Shown here: positions 33,120-40,876 of the stretch, piece by piece | How the letters are laid out: each line of letters starts with the position of its first letter | How positions within the stretch are numbered: position 1 is the first letter of the stretch | From: Streptomyces sp. NBC_00683 | GTDB taxonomy: Bacteria > Actinomycetota > Actinomycetes > Streptomycetales > Streptomycetaceae | Assembly: GCF_036226745.1 (NCBI RefSeq) | Contig: NZ_CP109013.1 | Coordinates: 496,001 to 560,000 of the forward strand | Length of the DNA: 64,000 bases | Reading direction: 5' to 3' | Made by a program: the position numbers and the translations under genes | Notes under the pieces: model-generated | What the model saw: the letters and a program-made list of their open reading frames with translations, nothing else | The model's database searches: none | Told to the model about the DNA's origin: nothing

Positions 33120-33692
33120 GTGACCAGTCCCGCTTCCCTCTCCCCCGCCCAGGCCGCAGCCCGGCTGGAGGAGTTCACCGTCATCGACGTGCGGGCGCCC
33201 GGTGAGTACGCCTCGGGGCATGTCCCCGGCGCCCTGAACGTTCCGCTCGACCGGCTCGGCGAAGCGGTACCCGCGCTCAAGTCCGCCTCAGCCCGCGGCT
33301 CCCTGCTGGTGGTGTGCGCATCCGGTGTCCGCTCCACGAAGGCCTGCGAGGTCCTCGCCCGGGCCGACATCGAAGCCGTCACGCTGACCGGCGGCACGTC
33401 CGCCTGGGCGGGCGACGGGCACGGCCTGGACCGTCCGGAGGGCGGCCGCGCCACCTGGCCCATGGAGCGCCAGGTGCGGCTCGCCGCCGGTTCGCTCGTG
33501 GTGGCCGGTCTGCTCGCGGGCAGGCGCTTCCCGGCGGCACGCTGGCTGTCGGCGGGCATCGGTTCCGGTCTCGTCTTCTCCGCGGTGACCAACACCTGCG
33601 GCATGGCGGCGGCGCTGTCGAAGCTCCCGCACAACCGTGCGCCGCGCACCGCGGCCGACCTGGACGCGACGCTGGACGCCCTGCAGCGCTGA
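33120..33692 (+). CDS. Rhodanese-DUF2892 membrane sulfurtransferase
   Basis: The 190 aa protein has a rhodanese domain at ~5-100 with the active-site Cys66 in VVCASGVRS, followed by a DUF2892-type membrane part (~110-165; LAAGSLVVAGLLAG and GIGSGLVFSAVTNTCGM). This is the YgaP-like layout: a membrane-bound thiosulfate/persulfide sulfurtransferase. GTG start with AAAGGA 8 bases upstream. A CsoR/CstR-like operator upstream suggests induction by reactive sulfur. Confidence 0.9.
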   Translation: MTSPASLSPAQAAARLEEFTVIDVRAPGEYASGHVPGALNVPLDRLGEAVPALKSASARGSLLVVCASGVRSTKACEVLARADIEAVTLTGGTSAWAGDGHGLDRPEGGRATWPMERQVRLAAGSLVVAGLLAGRRFPAARWLSAGIGSGLVFSAVTNTCGMAAALSKLPHNRAPRTAADLDATLDALQR

Positions 33693-33710
33693 CCTGCCCG
33701 CGGCGGGGGG

Positions 33711-35006
33711 TTACCGGTCGCTCTCGCCCCGGACGAGTGCGAGCAGCCGGTCCAGGACGCGTGGCCCTCCCGCCCGCAGGCCGTCATGCTCGAACTCACT
33801 GGTCACCCAGGTACGGAGGCCGCGGATCGCGGCGGCCGTGCGCAGCGCATGCTCCGTGTCCACGTACATGTCGTCGTGGTAGACCGCCGCGGCGACGGGC
33901 ACCTCGTTGGCCGCGAGCCGCTCGGTGTCGTACAGGGCGGGCCAGTCGGTCCGGGCGGCGAGGAGTTCGGCCGTCTCGCGCAGAGGGCGCAGCGCGGGAT
34001 CGACCTCGAAGTGCCAGGGGTGGATGCTCTCACCGGTGAAGATCACGGGGCCGTCGCCCACCGACGCGGCGTCGAACTGCGGGAATTCGGCGCGGACGCG
34101 TTCGGCGGCCCAGCCGGTCGGCCGGCTGCCCTGCCCGTAGATCGCCTCGTGCATCACGGCGTACAGCGGGTGGCCCGCGAACGACGTGGCCGTACGCATG
34201 GCTTCCTGGAAGGTGTCGGAGAGTTCGATGCCGTGCGGGCCGCCGACGAAGGCGTTCTCCAGGAGGTGGTGGAGCTGGTGGCTGCCGTTCCCGCCGCCCA
34301 GCAGGATGCCGAGGGACTGGAACCCTTCGGGTGTCAGGCGGTGCCCGCCGCTCGTGGGGCGGTGCTCGGAGAGGTACGCGGAGATCGCGCGGGCGCGGTC
34401 GATGTCCTGCGGGTAGCGGGCGTAGTGTGCCGCGACCTTCCGCTCGATCCGCGGATACGCGGCCCGGTAGACGTCGTCGGCATGGGCGTCCAGGGAAGGC
34501 AGCCCGCCGGTGATCAGGACGGCCTTGAGCCCTTCAGGGGCGGCGGACAGGTACCGGACGGCACAGAAGCCGCCGAAGGACTGGCCCAGAACCGTCCAGG
34601 GCGCACCGCCGGTGAGTCGGGGCCGGATGAGTTCGCAGTCCCGGACGATGCTGTCGGAGCGGAAGTGCGCCAGGTAGTCGGCCTGCTCGCGCGGCCCCCC
34701 GCGCAACGGAAGGGTCTGCCGGGTGGCCGGGGTGGAGAGCCCCGTGCCGCGCTGGTCGAGGAGCAGCACGCGGAACTCCCGCACCGCCCGTCCCAGCCAT
34801 GCCTCCGTACCGATGAATCTGCGGGCACCGAAGCCGGGACCGCCCTCCAGGTACACCAGCCAGGGCAGGTCCTCGTCCGACTTGGCAGCCGCCACGACCT
34901 CCCGGCCGAAGATCTCGATCGTCTCGCCGCCGGGATCCGCGTGGTCGAGAGGGACCGTGAACCGTCGGTCGGTGAGGACGAGGCCGGGGTGGTGATAGCT
35001 GTTCAA
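33711..35006 (-). CDS. Alpha/beta hydrolase of the proline iminopeptidase (S33) type
   Basis: The 431 aa protein has the oxyanion region LVYLEGGPGFGA near 49-60, LLDQRGTGLS near 82, the nucleophile elbow VLGQSFGGF near 142-150, and a C-terminal FEHDG with the likely catalytic His. This matches S33 aminopeptidases that release N-terminal proline or act on related amides. No signal peptide. TTG start at 35006 is supported by AGGAG at 6 bases. Convergent with the rhodanese (18 bp between stops) and divergent from the aldo/keto reductase. Confidence 0.88.
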   Translation of the reverse strand: MNSYHHPGLVLTDRRFTVPLDHADPGGETIEIFGREVVAAAKSDEDLPWLVYLEGGPGFGARRFIGTEAWLGRAVREFRVLLLDQRGTGLSTPATRQTLPLRGGPREQADYLAHFRSDSIVRDCELIRPRLTGGAPWTVLGQSFGGFCAVRYLSAAPEGLKAVLITGGLPSLDAHADDVYRAAYPRIERKVAAHYARYPQDIDRARAISAYLSEHRPTSGGHRLTPEGFQSLGILLGGGNGSHQLHHLLENAFVGGPHGIELSDTFQEAMRTATSFAGHPLYAVMHEAIYGQGSRPTGWAAERVRAEFPQFDAASVGDGPVIFTGESIHPWHFEVDPALRPLRETAELLAARTDWPALYDTERLAANEVPVAAAVYHDDMYVDTEHALRTAAAIRGLRTWVTSEFEHDGLRAGGPRVLDRLLALVRGESDR

Positions 35007-35242
35007 GGGTGCTCCTGGATCCGCTGTTTCCCGGACAGTTCAGCACATGGCCCCGGCCCGGACGGTCCCGGGCCGCGTGCGTCGCGCCGCGGCGGCTCCT
35101 ACCGTGCCCCGAGGACGCCAGGAAGCCCGCCGACTTACCCGCGTTTGCCATTAACCCGCGCATGCAATTATTGTCGACGCCAGTAATCATCGTACGCAGA
35201 TCGACACAGTCCGGCCGGTCCGGCACCCCAGGAAGGTCTCCC

Positions 35243-36067
35243 ATGTCCACGGTCCCCACCGTCACCCTCAACAACGGCATCACGATTCCGCAGCTCGGCT
35301 TCGGCGTCTTCCAGGTTCCCGACGACGAGACCACCGCAGCGGTGTCCGGCGCGCTCGACGCGGGCTACCGCTCCATCGACACCGCCGCCGTGTACGGCAA
35401 CGAGACCGGCGTGGGCCGCGCCCTGGCCACCTCCGGGATCCCGCGTGAGGAACTGTTCGTCACCACGAAGCTGTGGAACGCCGACCAGGGGTACGACTCG
35501 GCGCTCGCCGCATTCGACGCGAGCCTGGCCAAGCTCGGCCTCGACTATGTGGACCTCTACCTCATCCACTGGCCCACGCCCGCCCGTGACCTCTACCCGG
35601 ACAGCTGGCGCGCACTGGAGAAGCTGCTGGCCGACGGCCGGATCCGGGCCGCCGGAGTGTCCAACTTCCAGCCCGCCCACCTGCGCCGCCTGATCGACGC
35701 CGGCTCCCTCGTCCCGGCCGTGAACCAGATCGAGCTGCACCCGGGCCTTCAGCAGGAGGAGCTGCGCACCCTGCACGCCGAGCACGGCATCGCCACCGAG
35801 GCGTGGAGCCCCTTGGCGCAGGGCGCGCTGCTGGACGACAGCGCACTGGTCGCGATCGCCGAGCGCCACGGGAAGTCGCCCGCCCAGGTGGTCCTGCGCT
35901 GGCACCTCCAGCTCGGCAACGTCGTGATCCCCAAGTCGGTCACGCCCGCGCGCATCCGGGAGAACATCGACGTCTTCGACTTCGAGCTCTCGCCCGCGGA
36001 CATGGACGCGATCGCCGGCCTCGACCGGGGCATGCGCACGGGCCCGGACCCCGACACCCTCAACTGA
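35243..36067 (+). CDS. Aldo/keto reductase
   Basis: The 274 aa TIM-barrel protein has GYRSIDTAAVYGNE (catalytic Asp, Tyr), VTTKLWN (Lys) and LIHWP (His), i.e. the complete tetrad, and the NADPH-binding VIPKSVTPARIRENI near the end. It resembles the 2,5-diketo-gluconate reductase group. ATG 35243 follows AGGAAGG. The 236 bp upstream, shared with the divergent peptidase, include an AT-rich patch near 35150-35190 that may hold the promoters; I see no clear operator. Confidence 0.92.
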   Translation: MSTVPTVTLNNGITIPQLGFGVFQVPDDETTAAVSGALDAGYRSIDTAAVYGNETGVGRALATSGIPREELFVTTKLWNADQGYDSALAAFDASLAKLGLDYVDLYLIHWPTPARDLYPDSWRALEKLLADGRIRAAGVSNFQPAHLRRLIDAGSLVPAVNQIELHPGLQQEELRTLHAEHGIATEAWSPLAQGALLDDSALVAIAERHGKSPAQVVLRWHLQLGNVVIPKSVTPARIRENIDVFDFELSPADMDAIAGLDRGMRTGPDPDTLN

Positions 36068-36083
36068 GCCCGGACCCGACCGG

Positions 36084-36287
36084 TCAGTCGAGCAGAGCCC
36101 GCAGGAAGGCGCGGAACACGCGCCCCAACGCCCCCAGGGCGCCCATCTCCACAGCGGTCTCGCCGATGTCCGCGGCCGCTTCGGCCCGGTCCGCCCGATG
36201 TTCCGCGGACCGGCACCTGCGGCAGGTCCCGCCCCTCAGCCGACGATGTCTCTCGCACCGGGCGCACATGCCCGAACGTCTCCCCAT
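36084..36287 (-). CDS. Small zinc-ribbon-like protein
   Basis: The 67 aa frame has two Cys pairs, CARC (7-10) and CRRC (22-25), followed by an Ala/Glu-rich helix and a hydrophobic C-terminus (LGRVFRAFLRALLD). Third codon positions are mostly G/C, as in neighbouring genes, which supports coding. No strong ribosome site. It converges on the aldo/keto reductase gene. No family recognised. Confidence 0.55.
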   Translation of the reverse strand: MGRRSGMCARCERHRRLRGGTCRRCRSAEHRADRAEAAADIGETAVEMGALGALGRVFRAFLRALLD

Positions 36288-36337
36288 GAGGAGATCATCT
36301 CACCTGCCGGACAGCCGACTGTGCCTCGACAAGGCTC

Positions 36338-36613
36338 TCAGCGGCCCCGCCGGTAGCTGCTACCGTCCTTCGGGCGGACCAGCAGCCCGGCGACCACCAG
36401 ATAGCGGCGCAGGGCCGAGCAGTCCTCGTGCACGGTGAGGAGCGCCTCGTTGACCTCGCGCTCGGTGTAGGCGCGGTCGTGCTCGAAGAGCGTGTCGGCG
36501 AGGTGGGCCAGCAGCTGCTCGCGGCGGGCCACCTTCCGGGGGATCGCCGTCAGGCGGCCGTGCGAGAAGAGCGCTGCCACCTGGTGCGAACTGCGGTTTT
36601 CTGTATCGGGCAT
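36338..36613 (-). CDS. DUF2087-domain protein
   Basis: The 91 aa protein contains FSHGRLTAIPRKVARREQLL, AYTEREVNEALLTVHEDCSALRRYLV and GLLVRPKDGSSYRR, the DUF2087 pattern: a small winged-helix-like domain often fused to MarR/ArsR regulators, here free-standing. The ATG at 36613 is chosen because the family begins near it; the frame continues upstream without coding character. No clear ribosome site, so it may be leaderless. Confidence 0.8.
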   Translation of the reverse strand: MPDTENRSSHQVAALFSHGRLTAIPRKVARREQLLAHLADTLFEHDRAYTEREVNEALLTVHEDCSALRRYLVVAGLLVRPKDGSSYRRGR

Positions 36614-36843
36614 GCCGGAAGCGTGGCAGGCGCCGGCCGGTCGGGCAACGCGATTTCCCGCGTCTCCGGCCGGTCGGCGCCTGTGTCGTGGCCGTGCAGC
36701 CGGCGCAATACCGCCGCCCTGCGGGGCGCGCGACGGCGACGCGCCCTGGAGCCGCTCCCCCGCCTCGTGGACCGTGCACGCGGCGCCGTTCCGCGTACCG
36801 AAGCCCGGGGCCGCGCTGTGCCCGTGGTGGAAAAGACAAGATC

Positions 36844-36871
36844 TTGACTGACGCCCAGCCGGTCGTACGGT
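36844..36871 (+). promoter_or_regulatory. Predicted promoter of the CE7 esterase gene
   Basis: TTGACT (36844-36849), 16-bp spacer and TACGGT (36866-36871) lie 41 bp upstream of the esterase ATG. The rest of the 298 bp between the DUF2087 and esterase genes shows no other feature. Confidence 0.45.
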
Positions 36872-36911
36872 GTGATCATTCCTATCGACTTTGCGACAAA
36901 GGCGGTCCCGC

Positions 36912-37886
36912 ATGGCCCTGTTCGATCTGCCCCTTGACGAACTGCGCACCTACAGCAGCGGGTCGGAGGAGCCGGCCGACTTCGACGCCTTCTGGTCGGC
37001 CACCCTCGACGAGGCCAGAACCCACGACCTCGATGCCAGATTCGAACTGCGCACCGACACCGGTCTGACCACGGTCGATGTCTACGACGTGACGTTCGCC
37101 GGCTTCGGCGGACATCCGGTCCGGGGCTGGCTCGTCATGCCGGCGGGCACCACGCGACCGCTGCCCCTGGTCGTCGAGTTCATCGGGTACGGGGGCGGGC
37201 GCGGGCTGCCGCATTCGTACCTGCTCTGGGCATCGGCCGGCATGGCCCACTTCGTGATGGACACCCGGGGCCAGGGAAGTGGCTGGGCACCGGGTGACAC
37301 GGCCGACCCCGTGGGGAGCGGGCCGTCCTTGCCGGGGTTCATGACCCGGGGTATCGAGGACCCCGAGGCGTACTACTACCGGCGGCTGATCACGGACGCG
37401 GTACGTGCCGTGGAGGCGGCCCGCTCGCACCCGCTGACGGACGCGTCGCGCACCGCAGCGATCGGTGCGAGCCAGGGCGGCGGGCTCGCCATCGCGGTCG
37501 GCGGGCTGATACCCGACCTGGCGGCCGTCGCACCGGACGTCCCGTTCCTCTGCGACTTCCCCCGGGCGATCAGCCTGACCGACAGGCTCCCCTACCGCGA
37601 GATCGGCAACTACCTCAAGACGCACCGGGGGCGCGCCGAACAGGCGAGGGCGACGCTGGCCTACTTCGACGGGGTGCACTTCGCGGCCCGCGGCCGGGCG
37701 CCCGCACTGTTCTCGGTCGCCCTCGAGGATCAGACCTGCCCGCCGTCCACGGTCTTCGCCGCCTTCAACGCGTACGCCCACCCGGACAAGGAGATCGAGG
37801 TGTACGACTTCAACGACCACGAGGGCGGCGGACCGTTCCAGCAGGCGGTGCAACTCGCCCGGCTGCCCCAGCTGTTGAAGGCCTGA
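36912..37886 (+). CDS. Acetylxylan esterase / cephalosporin deacetylase (CE7)
   Basis: The 324 aa alpha/beta hydrolase has the CE7 landmarks: RGQGSGWAPGDT near 117, the nucleophile GASQGG near 190, ALEDQTCPPST (Asp) near 275 and NDHEGGG (His) near 304. The enzyme removes acetyl groups from xylo-oligosaccharides and related acetylated compounds; no signal peptide, so intracellular as usual for CE7. It precedes a sugar-dehydrogenase pair and probably belongs to plant-polysaccharide use. Confidence 0.92.
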   Translation: MALFDLPLDELRTYSSGSEEPADFDAFWSATLDEARTHDLDARFELRTDTGLTTVDVYDVTFAGFGGHPVRGWLVMPAGTTRPLPLVVEFIGYGGGRGLPHSYLLWASAGMAHFVMDTRGQGSGWAPGDTADPVGSGPSLPGFMTRGIEDPEAYYYRRLITDAVRAVEAARSHPLTDASRTAAIGASQGGGLAIAVGGLIPDLAAVAPDVPFLCDFPRAISLTDRLPYREIGNYLKTHRGRAEQARATLAYFDGVHFAARGRAPALFSVALEDQTCPPSTVFAAFNAYAHPDKEIEVYDFNDHEGGGPFQQAVQLARLPQLLKA

Positions 37887-37911
37887 CCTCCGCGTACGCG
37901 GCGCCGGGCAC

Positions 37912-37941
37912 TTGACCCGGCTCGCGTACGGAGCCTAGGTT
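37912..37941 (+). promoter_or_regulatory. Predicted promoter of the Gfo/Idh-DUF6807 operon
   Basis: TTGACC (37912-37917), 18-bp spacer and TAGGTT (37936-37941) predict a start near 37948, just before a direct repeat. It starts 26 bp after the esterase stop. Confidence 0.55.
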
Positions 37942-37951
37942 TCCCTGGAGA

Positions 37952-37981
37952 GAAAGCGCTTGCTATCGGGCGCTTGCCATC
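37952..37981 (+). promoter_or_regulatory. LacI-type operator and 12-bp direct repeat
   Basis: GAAAGCGCTTGC (37952-37963) contains the AAGCGCTT core of LacI/GalR-family operators. GCGCTTGCTATC (37956-37967) recurs as GCGCTTGCCATC (37970-37981), 11 of 12 identical with a 14-bp period, immediately after the predicted transcription start. This fits sugar-responsive repression of the following two genes. Confidence 0.5.
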
Positions 37982-38009
37982 CGACAGGTGATCCTCCAGG
38001 GGGTACGTC

Positions 38010-39164
38010 ATGCCCAGCCGCCCTTCACACCGGGGACCGGTCCGGGTCGCGATCGTCGGCACGGGCGCGATCGCGCGGGGCAGCCATCTGCCGGCGCTGA
38101 CCGCGCTCGCCGCCGGACAGCCGCTGGAGATCGTCGCCGCGGTCGATGTCGACGCGGCGTCGGCCGAGGCGTTCTGCGCGGACGCGGGCATCCCCCACCC
38201 GTACACGGACCTGTCCGCCATGCTGGCCGAACAGCGGCCCGACCTGGTCACCCTCTGCACCCCGCCCCGGTTCCACCGCGATCAGACCGTTGCCGCGCTG
38301 CGGGCCGGGGCATGGGTGTGGTGCGAGAAGCCGCCCTGTCCTTCGCTGGAGGACTTCGACGCGATCGAGGCGGCCGAGGGCCCCGAGGACGGCGGGCCGT
38401 ACGCGGCGATCGTCTTCCAGCACCGATTCGGGTCGGGCTCCCGCCATGTGCGGGAACTGCTGGCCGAACAGGCAATGGGCAGGGCCCTGGTGGCCCACTG
38501 CCAGACGACCTGGTACCGCGACGAGGCGTATTACGCCGTCCCCTGGCGCGGGAGTTGGAGCAGCGAGGGCGGCGGTCCCGCCATGGGGCACGGCATCCAC
38601 CAGATGGATCTGCTGCTCGATCTGCTCGGCCCGTGGACGGAGATCCGCGCGATGGCGGGGCGGCTGGTGCACGACGTGGAGACGGAGGATGTCTCCACGG
38701 CGCTCATCCGCTTCGAGAGCGGTGCGATGGCCACGGTCGTGAACAGCGTGCTCAGCCCGGACGAGGTCAGCCGGATCCGCATCGACTGCGAGCACGCCAC
38801 GGTCGAGCTCACTCATCTGTACGGGCATCGCAACGCGGACTGGCGGATCACGCCCGCACCCGGAGTCCCTTCCGCGCAGGCAGCCTCCTGGCAGGACTTC
38901 GGAGCGGACGTCCCCAGTTCGCACGAGGCACAGCTGCGCGGGCTGCTGGAGGATCTGCGGGCCGGGCGCAGGCCCCGCAGCAGCGGCGCCGACGGCCGCA
39001 AGAGTCTGGAACTGGTCACAGCCCTCTACAAGGCCGCCTTCACCGGGGCAACGGTCCGGGCGGGTGAGATCGGTCCCGGCGATCCCTTCTACGGCGCGTT
39101 GCACGGCGACGCTCCCGGCTGGGCTCCCCGGTCGACGGCGGAGTCCGTGGAGGTCACGGCATGA
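38010..39164 (+). CDS. Gfo/Idh/MocA family sugar oxidoreductase
   Basis: The 384 aa protein has a Rossmann motif VAIVGTGAIARGSHLPAL near 13-30 and the family's EKP motif (WCEKPPCPS) near 107, followed by the mixed-sheet C-terminal domain with GHGIHQMDLLLDLLG (His and Asp of the active site) near 195. It oxidises or epimerises a sugar with NAD(P). AGGGGG precedes the ATG. It overlaps the DUF6807 gene by ATGA. Confidence 0.92.
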   Translation: MPSRPSHRGPVRVAIVGTGAIARGSHLPALTALAAGQPLEIVAAVDVDAASAEAFCADAGIPHPYTDLSAMLAEQRPDLVTLCTPPRFHRDQTVAALRAGAWVWCEKPPCPSLEDFDAIEAAEGPEDGGPYAAIVFQHRFGSGSRHVRELLAEQAMGRALVAHCQTTWYRDEAYYAVPWRGSWSSEGGGPAMGHGIHQMDLLLDLLGPWTEIRAMAGRLVHDVETEDVSTALIRFESGAMATVVNSVLSPDEVSRIRIDCEHATVELTHLYGHRNADWRITPAPGVPSAQAASWQDFGADVPSSHEAQLRGLLEDLRAGRRPRSSGADGRKSLELVTALYKAAFTGATVRAGEIGPGDPFYGALHGDAPGWAPRSTAESVEVTA

Positions 39165-40090
39165 CGGGGACCGTGGAGCTCACCCATGTGCACGGCGACC
39201 ACCTCGCCGTGTCCGTCGCCGGCAGCGGGGTCGAACTGCTGCGGTACGTGTACCGGGCCGAGGCTCCCTGGGAGGCGCCGAAACCGTACATCCATCCCCT
39301 GCGCACGCTGTCCGGCCGGGTGGTGACCGACTACCGCCCCAACGACCACCGCTGGCACAAGGGTCTGCAGATGACCGCCTCGCATCTGTCGGGACAGAAT
39401 CTGTGGGGCGGAAACACCTATGTGCACGGTGAGGGCTATCTCGCCCTGCCGGAGCGCGTCGGTTCGATGGCGCACCGCGGATTCGACGAGGTGTCGGTGC
39501 ACGACGGCGGGGCCTGCATCACCGAGCGGCTGACCTGGCATCCGCACAGCGGCGAGGTCTGGGCCGAGGAGGCCCGTCGTGTCGAGGTGCACGATGTCGA
39601 CGCGGCGACCGGGAGCTGGGCGCTGACGTGGTCGTCAGCGGTCACCAACCGGCGCGAGGAGCCGCTGCGCCTCGGCAGCCCGACGACGCACGGCCGTCCG
39701 GGCGCGGGGTACACGGGACTGTTCTGGCGCGGGCCGCGCGCCTTCCGCGACGGGCGGATCCTCGCACCGGACGGCGAGGGCCCGGAGCTCATGGGGAAGC
39801 AGGCCGACTGGCTGGCCTACAGCGGTGAGCACGACGGGGTGGACGGCCACGCCACGCTCGTCTTCGTCCACTCCCCCGAGAACGACCACACCGGCGCGGG
39901 CGGGGCTCATCCCGCGCACTGGTTCGTGCGGAACACCCCGTTCGCCGCCGTGGCCCCGTCGTTCGCCTTCCACGACGAACTGGTCCTCGCACCCGGTGAG
40001 ACGATGACCCGCCGCTACCGGGTGCTGGTCGCGGACGGCGCCTGGGACCGCGACCGCATCGCCTCCCGGGTCGGGGCGATGTCCTGGTAG
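39161..40090 (+). CDS. DUF6807 (PmoA-like) family protein
   Basis: The 309 aa beta-rich protein has PYIHPLRTLSGRVVTDYRPN and NDHRWHKGLQMT near 43-68, then GRPGAGYTGLFWRGPR and a RYRVLVADG end, matching the DUF6807 family (annotated as methane-oxygenase PmoA, a misleading name). These proteins occur next to Gfo/Idh dehydrogenases in sugar loci, as here, and may be galactose-mutarotase-like. Start overlaps the upstream stop (ATGA). Biochemical role unknown. Confidence 0.85.
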   Translation: MTGTVELTHVHGDHLAVSVAGSGVELLRYVYRAEAPWEAPKPYIHPLRTLSGRVVTDYRPNDHRWHKGLQMTASHLSGQNLWGGNTYVHGEGYLALPERVGSMAHRGFDEVSVHDGGACITERLTWHPHSGEVWAEEARRVEVHDVDAATGSWALTWSSAVTNRREEPLRLGSPTTHGRPGAGYTGLFWRGPRAFRDGRILAPDGEGPELMGKQADWLAYSGEHDGVDGHATLVFVHSPENDHTGAGGAHPAHWFVRNTPFAAVAPSFAFHDELVLAPGETMTRRYRVLVADGAWDRDRIASRVGAMSW

Positions 40091-40130
40091 GCGCCCGGCC
40101 CCGGGGAATGCTCTCCGAGCGACGGTGGCG

Positions 40131-40574
40131 CTACCGCTCTCCGGCCGGCGCCAGGACGAACACGGGGATCTCGCGGTCGGTCTTGGTCTGGTAGTCGGCG
40201 TAGTCGGGGAATGCCTCCACGGCACGGCCCCACCACAGGGCCTTCTCCTCACCGGTGACCTCACGGGCGACCATGTCCTGCCGCACGGTGCCGTCCCGCA
40301 GCTCCACGTGGGGATCGGCGACCACGTTGTGGTACCAGACGGGGTGCTTGGGGGCGCCGCCGAGAGAGGCGACCGCGGCGTAGCGGCCGTCGTGCTCGAC
40401 CCGCATGAGGGGCGTCTTGCGGAGCTTGCCGCTCCTGGCGCCGCGCGTGGTCAGGAGGATGACGGGCATGCCGCGCAACGTGGTCCCCTGCGTGCCGCCC
40501 GAACTCTCGATGAGCTCGACCTGCTCACGCACCCACGGCGTCGGACTCGGCTCGTACTCACCCTCGATCGGCAT
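40131..40574 (-). CDS. Deazaflavin (F420)-dependent nitroreductase-family protein
   Basis: The 147 aa protein has the Ddn-family pattern: [39 protein letters not shown] and [16 protein letters not shown]. The split beta-barrel binds F420 (or another flavin) and reduces quinones or nitro compounds. AGAGGAG precedes the ATG. It is divergent from the ferredoxin reductase across 302 bp that hold a palindrome and an iron-box-like repeat. Confidence 0.9.
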   Translation of the reverse strand: MPIEGEYEPSPTPWVREQVELIESSGGTQGTTLRGMPVILLTTRGARSGKLRKTPLMRVEHDGRYAAVASLGGAPKHPVWYHNVVADPHVELRDGTVRQDMVAREVTGEEKALWWGRAVEAFPDYADYQTKTDREIPVFVLAPAGER

Positions 40575-40724
40575 GACACGTGCTCCTCTCGTCGAAGTCC
40601 TGCGTCGTTCGCCCCCTCACGCTTCCCCGGAAGGTCCGGGGCACGCGGGACACCGGAGGACGGCTCGCGTCCGGGTGCCCCCATGGGGCTCACGCAATTT
40701 CCGCTCACATATTCGCGCACCTTT

Positions 40725-40742
40725 GATGTCTATATACACATC
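40725..40742. promoter_or_regulatory. AT-rich near-perfect palindrome GATGT-CTATATAC-ACATC
   Basis: The 18-bp element is self-complementary except for one base pair, and is embedded in an unusually AT-rich stretch (40715-40755). It lies between the F420-type reductase and ferredoxin reductase genes and is a plausible operator or promoter core for either. Confidence 0.45.
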
Positions 40743-40812
40743 TATATCCGAATTGCACACTTGCCCCGCTCCAGGGTCGCTCAGGCGCAGGGCATACCGT
40801 GGGGCGGAGCGT

Positions 40813-40830
40813 AGTAAGCCAAGCCTTACT
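40813..40830. promoter_or_regulatory. Iron-box-like inverted repeat AGTAAG-CCAAGC-CTTACT
   Basis: Perfect 6-bp arms; its complement reads TAAGGCTTGGCTTA, matching 10 of 14 positions of the DmdR/IdeR half consensus TTAGGTTAGGCTAA. It lies 47 bp upstream of the ferredoxin reductase start, so iron control of that gene is possible. Confidence 0.4.
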
Positions 40831-40876
40831 CCGCCGCATCCTGCCCCTGACCAGCCGCCCAAAGGAACTACACTCC

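Noticed and set aside
36614-36949. Upstream extension of the DUF2087 frame
   Set aside because: Extension is Arg/Pro/Gly-rich, matches no domain and would overlap the esterase promoter and start.
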